This document shows, one piece after another, positions 58,444-64,000 of a DNA stretch of 64,000 bases (the first letter of the stretch is position 1; each line of letters starts with the position of its first letter). The translations under genes and the position numbers were made by a program. Source of the stretch: Amylostereum areolatum (Eukaryota > Basidiomycota > Agaricomycetes > Russulales > Stereaceae); the NCBI GenBank assembly GCA_012932865.1, contig SAXG01000065.1:124001-188000 (forward strand). The letters are read 5' to 3'. A model generated the notes under the pieces. It did not search any database and was not told where the DNA came from. It was given only the letters and a program-made list of their open reading frames with translations.

Positions 58444-59968
58444 TGTTTTGCTTCTTGCGGGTCATCGTGCAGAGGGAGAGGGCGGTAGACGAAGAAAGGT
58501 GAAATGACGCTTGAGTAAGATGGCGGTTTGTATCTGGGCTCGACGCGTCGCTTTGCAGGATATCCTCACGCTTGGACTAACTGACTACCTTGTACCCTGA
58601 TCATACCTTCGTCCGTCTCTCGCATCCTTCTTCCCAACTCGCATCCTTCCTCCCAACCCAATCAGCTCCCTCTATTCAACTTCTCTCGTTTCTCTGGAGA
58701 TCATCAACATTACACTCACTCAAACGTCTTCGCCCCCGCCTTCGCCCCCGCCTTCGTCCCCGCCTTCGTCCCCGCCTTCGTCCCCGCCTTCGTCCCCGCC
58801 TTCCTCCCCGCGCAACTCTTACCCCGGCACGCACTTCCAGCTGTTGACCAGCTCGGATCAAGGGCAAGCCATCATGGTCGTGGAGAGCGGCGACGAGAAT
58901 GCAGTAGCAAGGGTCGGACAGCACGTTAAGGTACTTACACATCCCCTCCGTTGCTCGACACACGGCCCTTCCCAACTATCCACCCCCTCCACCCCCGGCC
59001 GTCCATCACCCGCGTCGAGGCTGGTGCTGCGAATCACCGCATCGCCCTGTACTCAGTTTCAGTCCAGGAGATTGCGCCTCAAGACCTTGCGCACGTTGAG
59101 GGGAAGTGGGGCGCAAGACACCGTACGAGGACGCAGCGGAGGTCACATGGGACGGTCGGTGGACTGGAGAAGAATCCGGATGGTACGTGCGCCTGTTACG
59201 CGGTTGGCAGAGGGGTACGAGGCGAGGAAGGGCGGTAATATGCGATGTCGGGCGGGGTGTGCGTGCCGTCCTTCGCATCGAAGTCGATGATCTCGTTCTC
59301 CAGTCCGGAGGTGGAGTCGTTTATGGTGCGTTGTCTATCGGCGGCACGCCCTTCGTTCGCATTCTCGTCCTCGTCCTTTTCGCGTCCTCGCCTTCGTCGA
59401 CGGTCTGCCATTTACACAGCCCCTTCTTTCTTCGCCTTGCTCCTCTCCCTCTCTCTCCCCCCTCGCTCGTCATCGTTCACTTACTTCACTCCCGCTTCGA
59501 ATCCAGAACGACTTTGCCGGCTGGTCGATGCGGGATCAGACTCCCGGTCTCCGTCTTTCACCACGCGCGCGACGCGGCCATGCAACGGTGTCGTGATGTC
59601 GACGAACGAAAGTACGAATGTCTCGACGTCAAGCAGACGACGTCGAAACTTGCGATTAACGACGTCTCGTTTCGTGACTCGGGACATCGCAAGTCACGAT
59701 TCGAGACGTCGAGATTCGTGATTCGGATCGCGAATGTAATCCCCGAGTATACCGTGATTATATTTTGAATAAGATCAGCATGAAATTCACCATGTGCTCC
59801 CAGCTCTCTTTCTAAATGATCTCTTTGATCCCAAGCTGATCTACTTTTTGATCAAAATAAGAAGATACTCTCCGTATATTCCAGTGATTTGTTTTGATCA
59901 AAGTTGATATAGACTCAGGATATGATCTCAATAGATTCTATACTTATATTCTACTTCTCCCATAGTGT
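58444..59968 (-). repeat. Right arm of the 1.5 kb inverted repeat
   Basis: Reverse-complement partner of 7844-9357. The inner end is at TTGTTTTGCTTC (58444) and the outer end at CATAGTGT (59968). Scattered single-base differences and one extra 12-bp unit separate it from the left arm. Reading along the plus strand, a proline/serine-rich frame leads into FQLLTSSDQGQAIMVVESGD and ENAVARVGQHVK before a GTACTT donor-like site, which looks like an exon, but no ATG heads that frame and no family is recognised. The outer 200 bp is AT-rich with TTTGATCAAA-like palindromes. Confidence 0.95.
58737..58810 (+). repeat. 12-bp minisatellite in the right arm
   Basis: Tandem units of CTTCGTCCCCGC, with two CTTCGCCCCCGC variants at the start. 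There is one unit more than in the left arm (9001-9075). Confidence 0.9.
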
Positions 59969-60183
59969 TACTCGACGCAGAAGGACTCTGGATCGACCAC
60001 ACGAATCTGAGCCATATGACCCCACTGGACTGTCCTGCTCGACCACCTAGGTGTTCCCTGTCAAATATTCTGTTTAGGCCCTTCATGATGTTCGTTCATC
60101 ATCCGCATTTATCTTGCCAAGGCCGCCCAGGGATATTAACAAGTTGAGGGCGCTGTTCTCGAGTCCTCCCTGTGTCTGACAGG
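59969..60183. other. Flank between right arm and first lipase
   Basis: No gene. It leads into the promoter of the first lipase gene. Confidence 0.5.
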
Positions 60184-60190
60184 TATAAAG
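60184..60190 (+). promoter_or_regulatory. TATA-like box of lipase gene 1
   Basis: TATAAAG about 170 bp upstream of the ATG at 60359, followed by a long pyrimidine-rich (CT-rich) stretch typical of strongly expressed basidiomycete promoters. Confidence 0.55.
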
Positions 60191-60358
60191 TCCACCACCG
60201 CCCACCCGTCTCCCTCATCCTCCTTCGTTTCTCTTCCTCTTTTTGTCTGCTGTCACGACCCCGGGCCTGGTGCTCTCTACGTTGTCTGCTCTCGTCTCTG
60301 CTGTCTCTCCTCACGATCATCACGCCCAACCATCTTTCAAAAGTCGATCCTTCTCGCC

Positions 60359-61564
60359 ATGCACTTCCCTCTCGCTTTCCTTTCCCCCCTCCTGGCTACG
60401 GTCGTCCTGGCCGCGCCCGCGCCAGAGCGCATTAATCTCAACAAGCGCGACGTGACTCCCGTGTCGACCGGCCAGCTGTCGTCGTACTCGCCCTTTACCC
60501 AGTTTGCCCGCGCTGCTTACTGTGAGCCTGGCAAAGTCGAAGGTTGGCAGTGTGGTGGTGCGTTCCAATGTTCTCTTCGTGCTCTGCGTTGCTTAAATTT
60601 TCTTCCTCAGAGGCTTGCTCAGCGCTACCCGGATTTCAGCCCACCTTGACTGGCGGCGACGGCAACAGTGTCCAATACTGTCCGTATTTACTTCTTCTGC
60701 TACTTCCACATCCCGACTCACAGTCTCTGTCTCAGTTTTTGTTGGCTACTGGTCCGAGCAGAACACGGTCGTGGTCGCGCATCAGGGTACCGATCCTACA
60801 GAGTTGTACGTCCCGTCCGTCGTCCGCACGCCTTGCATATATTCACCGTTCTTCGCTAGCGAGTCCCTCTTGACCGACGCCAATATCCTCATGACCACAC
60901 TGGACCCCTCGCTCTTCCCTGGCGTGCCAGGTGGTATCGAGGTGCACGAGGGCTTCGCTGACCAGCATGCTCAGACAGCTGGTCAGATCCTCGGGGAGGT
61001 TCGCAACCTCATGGGCCAGCACAACACCAATAGTATCACCCTTGTATGTTGGACCTTCATCGGGGTTGAACTCCTTGCTTACTTATCTGTGTCGCGCTAC
61101 AGATCGGGCACTCCCTCGGCGGGGCGCTGGCTGAGCTTGACAGCTTGTATATGCGTCTCAACATCCCCAACGCGTCCGTCAAGGGAGTCACGTATGGCAC
61201 ACCGCGCGTTGGCAACGACGACTTCGCGTCCTATTTCGACGGCGAGGTGCCCGACTTCACGCGGATCACCAACCGAGACGATCTCATCCCCATCGTCCCC
61301 GGGCGTTTCCTCGGCTTTGCGCACCCACATGGCGAGATCCATATCATCGACGACGGGGATGCCGTGGCTTGTTCTGGTACGTGTTTCGCTGCGCGTACGC
61401 ATTGTCACGAACGTACGGTGCTAATGCTTGGGTTGGATGTAGGTTCGGATAACGAGGATGACCAGTGCATCACCGGGCAGGTCGGCAACATCTTTGAGGG
61501 CAACATCATCGACCATTTGGGTCCTTATGAAGGCATCTACATCGGCACACTCTTTTGCAACTAA
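60359..61564 (+). CDS. Secreted class 3 lipase, copy 1
   Basis: Six exons (60359-60557, 60611-60679, 60736-60805, 60860-61043, 61103-61376, 61443-61564) give 305 residues. A signal peptide (hydrophobic core LAFLSPLLATVVLAAPAP) precedes a NLNKRD pro-region ending in a Lys-Arg site. The fold follows fungal class 3 (Rhizomucor-type) lipases: FTQFARAAYC, FVGYWSEQNTVVVAHQGTDP, DPSLFPGVPGG, VHEGFADQHAQTA, the nucleophile elbow IGHSLGGALAELDS, VTYGTPRVGNDDF, catalytic Asp region NRDDLIPIVPGR, and a C-terminal DHLGPYEG likely to hold the catalytic His. It should hydrolyse triacylglycerols or related esters outside the cell. The exon sizes are identical to those of the second copy downstream. Confidence 0.93.
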
Positions 61565-62063
61565 ACGAGGAACACGACGGCGGAGACAGACTCGGGGCCC
61601 TCCTTTTTACGTGACATTATTTATCGTGCTTTCTTTGATATATCCAGTCGTTCTACGTCGACGGGGAAACCCAGGCGGAGGGTGGTGAGGATGAAAAATA
61701 CCTCGCATCTTCATCCGTCACGCAGTCCAGGGATCTGAGACACGCCGGCAGTCATTCGCGACTTGCAACCATGTGGGCATTTCTTCCTCTGGAGGTGGGG
61801 GAGGGGGGACCGGCGAAGGCGTCTGCAGCATTTGGTGGGCATCATCTCAGCTGCACTATTGCAAGGCGGTGGCGATCGACATGCTGCGATCCGGATGCCT
61901 GAAAAGTCTGTGGTGCTTATTGGGTGCTTACGACAGCATTCCCGACGCGAGCCGGCGGGATCAATTGTCTACGGATCACCCTTGAATTTGGAAAGGTCTG
62001 ATCCGTCGATTTGGTACGGCTACGCGCCTACGCCTGCACCTTGCGGTCCTTGCCCTGGATGCA
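61565..62063. other. Spacer between the two lipase genes
   Basis: 3' flank of copy 1 and promoter of copy 2. No gene is seen in it. Confidence 0.5.
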
Positions 62064-62070
62064 TATAAAA
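62064..62070 (+). promoter_or_regulatory. TATA-like box of lipase gene 2
   Basis: TATAAAA about 185 bp upstream of the ATG at 62254, followed by a CT-rich leader as in copy 1. Confidence 0.6.
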
Positions 62071-62253
62071 CCAGCAACGCCCTCCCGATGGATTCTCATT
62101 GCAGCTCCCCCCTTCATCTTCTCCTTTCGTTTACTTCCTGTTCTCCGTCTTCACGTTCTCTCTTACGACTCCGCAGGCCCGGCTCGCCCCCACCAGCTTC
62201 ATCCAAAGCATCCCCGCACCGTCCGACCTCACACTCATTTCTAACCTGAACCG

Positions 62254-63467
62254 ATGTTCTTCCCCCCAGCTCTCATCGCGTCCGCGCTGTTCGCGGCTGC
62301 CTTGGCCGCGCCCGCGCGCAACATCGCGCTCAAAAAACGCGACTCCGTCACGGCAGTATCCGCCAGCACGCTCTCGTCCTTCGCGCCGTTCACCCAGTTC
62401 GCGCGCGCGGCGTACTGTGCCTCGAGCAAAGTTCAAAACTGGCAATGCGGAGGTGTGAAGGCGTTTTCACTTGTATCGTACGGCGTGTTCTAACATTGCG
62501 CACTCGATCGTCGTCAGAGGCGTGCGATGCCCTACCTGGGTTTCAGCCTACCCTAACCGGTGGTGATGGTAGTTCTGTTCAACTTTGTACGTCGCCCGAT
62601 CTTCTGCGCGTTATTTAGATAAACTTACCTGGCGCAACGATGGGTAGTCTTCGTCGGTTATTGGCCGGACCAGGACACCGTCGTGGTCTCGCATGAAGGC
62701 ACAGATCCCACCAAGCTGTGAGCTCGCCTGCCCCTTATCGGTTCACACGTTCCCTCACACGTTCGCAGCGAGGCGGACTTGACCGACATCAACATCGACA
62801 TGACTACGCTCGACCCATCGCTATTCCCCGGTGTCCCCGACGGCGTGCAGACGCACGAAGGTTTCACGGATGAACACGCGCAGACGGCAGGTAACATCCT
62901 CAACGAAGTGCGCAACCTCATGAGCCAACATGGCACCAACAGCGTTACACTGGTGTGTGTCCCGCATCGCTTGCCTCTTCCTCATCTAACGAATGATGGT
63001 CTCCAGATCGGTCACTCCCTGGGCGGTGCCCTTGCTGAGCTCGACAGTCTGTTCATGCGCCTCAACCTTCCGAACGCGACGGTCAAGGGCGTCACCTACG
63101 GCACGCCGCGCGTGGGCAACGACGACTTCGTCGCCTTCTTCAACGCGCAAGTGCCCGACTTCACGCGCGTCACGAACGAGCACGACCTGGTGCCCATCGT
63201 GCCCGGCCGTTTCCTCGGCTTCCAACACCCACACGGCGAGGTCCACCTCATCAGTCCCGGTAACGCGGTCGCGTGTTCTGGTGCGTTCTGATCCTCGTGG
63301 ACGTGCGTTGCTGTGCGGATCGTGGGACTGACCCTGGGCGAGCAGGCGACGATAACGACAGCGATCAATGCATCGTCGGCGCGGTCGGGAACGTCTTCGA
63401 TGGCAGCATCGACAACCACTTGGGCCCGTACGAGGGTATCTCTCTCGGACGCGCTGCGTGCGTTTAA
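62254..63467 (+). CDS. Secreted class 3 lipase, copy 2
   Basis: Six exons (62254-62452, 62518-62586, 62648-62717, 62769-62952, 63007-63280, 63346-63467) have exactly the same lengths as copy 1 and also give 305 residues. Signal peptide (ALIASALFAAALAAPA), a KKRD pro-site, FTQFARAAYC, FVGYWPDQDTVVVSHEGTDP, THEGFTDEHAQTAG, the active-site motif IGHSLGGALAELDS, VTYGTPRVGNDDF, TNEHDLVPIVPGRF, and a C-terminal NHLGPYEG with the presumed catalytic His. The two genes are a head-to-tail tandem duplication; protein differences are spread evenly and the introns have diverged fully, so the duplication is not recent. Both look functional. They lie outside the inverted-repeat system. Confidence 0.93.
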
Positions 63468-64000
63468 AAGGGCCTCAAGCGCGGCTTTGGTGGACGCTTC
63501 ACTGATACCTTATCCTTTCACCGCTTGGGCATGGGGTCGTAGGGGTTCTTATTGTTAATTTATGTATGTATCGGGCTCGATGTACCATTCTTTTTGTTCA
63601 CTTCTCCACGGATGTTGCTTTCACAGGGGTTAAACTCGAGCGATGTATCCTGTAATCACAACTTCCTAGTGTCTTGTGTGAAAACATGATGAATCTGGCT
63701 AATACTCCTAGAGGTAATCCATGGTCAACTTTCTATAGTAACTCCGAGATGGCTTTCCCCAGGGAGGGTTTTAATCTATGCAAAGCCCGCAAGCAACTCA
63801 GTCGGCACTTTTATTAGGCATGGACTCACTCATCGCTGCGACAGCAAAACCTAAAAGGCTGCTCCTGTCTGCGACCTCATCGGAGTCCGGACTAGCCCTG
63901 CCGCCCTACCGTCCTCGGGTCTTCTTTCGACGTTTCGTACGGCTACACGCCTACACCATGTCTACACAAGCACAAAAGGCGTAGGAAAAAGCTGGTTCGA
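63468..64000. other. 3' flank to the window end
   Basis: No gene recognised. A 68-codon frame at 63778-63984 has no supporting motif. Confidence 0.4.

Noticed and set aside
58337..58466. Upstream start with MTRKKQN for the small gene in the right flank, matching MARKKQN at the left arm edge
   Set aside because: That frame hits a TAG after about 21 codons and no GT donor lies between, so the shared ATG is probably not the start. The ATG at 58393 closes the frame.
7844..59968. Whole segment as a giant Starship-type element or a DNA transposon with 1.5 kb terminal repeats
   Set aside because: No tyrosine-recombinase (captain) gene, no target-site duplication outside the arms and no shared cargo logic were found. 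Arms with sharp edges inside ordinary sequence fit duplication or inversion better.
1..64000. CRISPR arrays, riboswitches, rRNA genes
   Set aside because: No direct-repeat/spacer arrays or conserved RNA cores were seen, and the gene structure is eukaryotic.

Overview
The window looks like nuclear DNA of a mushroom-forming basidiomycete (Agaricomycetes; a polypore or relative is plausible). The evidence is the gene style: short GT-AG introns of about 50-70 bp in nearly every gene, together with families expanded in that class: a DUF6589 protein, a GMSSDESD-motif protein, BTB and APSES/KilA-N-like proteins, a CACTA (CMC) transposase and class 3 lipases. All calls come from reading the sequence by eye. 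Exon joins were checked for GT-AG ends and, for the best genes, for reading-frame closure. No database search was run.

Layout. 1-3.2 kb: the end of a DUF6589 gene, a near-perfect 0.4 kb palindrome and a degenerate relative. 3.2-7.4 kb: two ordinary genes on the minus strand, an acyl-CoA oxidase/dehydrogenase-like enzyme and TAF6. 7.84-9.36 kb: the left arm of a 1.5 kb inverted repeat. 9.4-20.3 kb: two members of a WD40-membrane-anchor family, a GMSSDESD-family gene, two unrecognised genes and a broken clathrin heavy-chain copy, all minus. 21.9-24.5 kb: an APSES/KilA-N-like gene and a BTB gene (plus). 25.5-31.6 kb: a very large coiled-coil gene made of about 20 repeated exon cassettes (minus). 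32-39 kb: a small unrecognised gene, a SUN-domain gene and a 947-residue unrecognised gene (minus). From 39.7 kb the strand bias flips: two more WD40-family genes (39.7 and 51.0 kb), an apparently intact CACTA transposase (43.5-47.6 kb), a relic in which HUS1-like and FET3-like coding fragments abut (48.1 kb), a coiled-coil relic and a second clathrin pseudogene (54-56.3 kb). 58.44-59.97 kb: the right arm of the inverted repeat. 60.2-63.5 kb: two tandem secreted class 3 lipases with identical exon sizes.

The most striking feature is structural. Two arms that look about 99% identical lie in opposite orientation about 49 kb apart. Inside them the left half carries one gene of each WD40 subtype plus a clathrin pseudogene on the minus strand, and the right half carries the same three items on the plus strand. 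I infer an old inverted duplication, since rearranged by deletions and transposon insertion, whose outer arms are either a much younger duplication or kept alike by gene conversion. The ordinary genes (acyl-CoA oxidase, TAF6, lipases) lie outside the arms. Most recognisable damage and fragments lie inside them.
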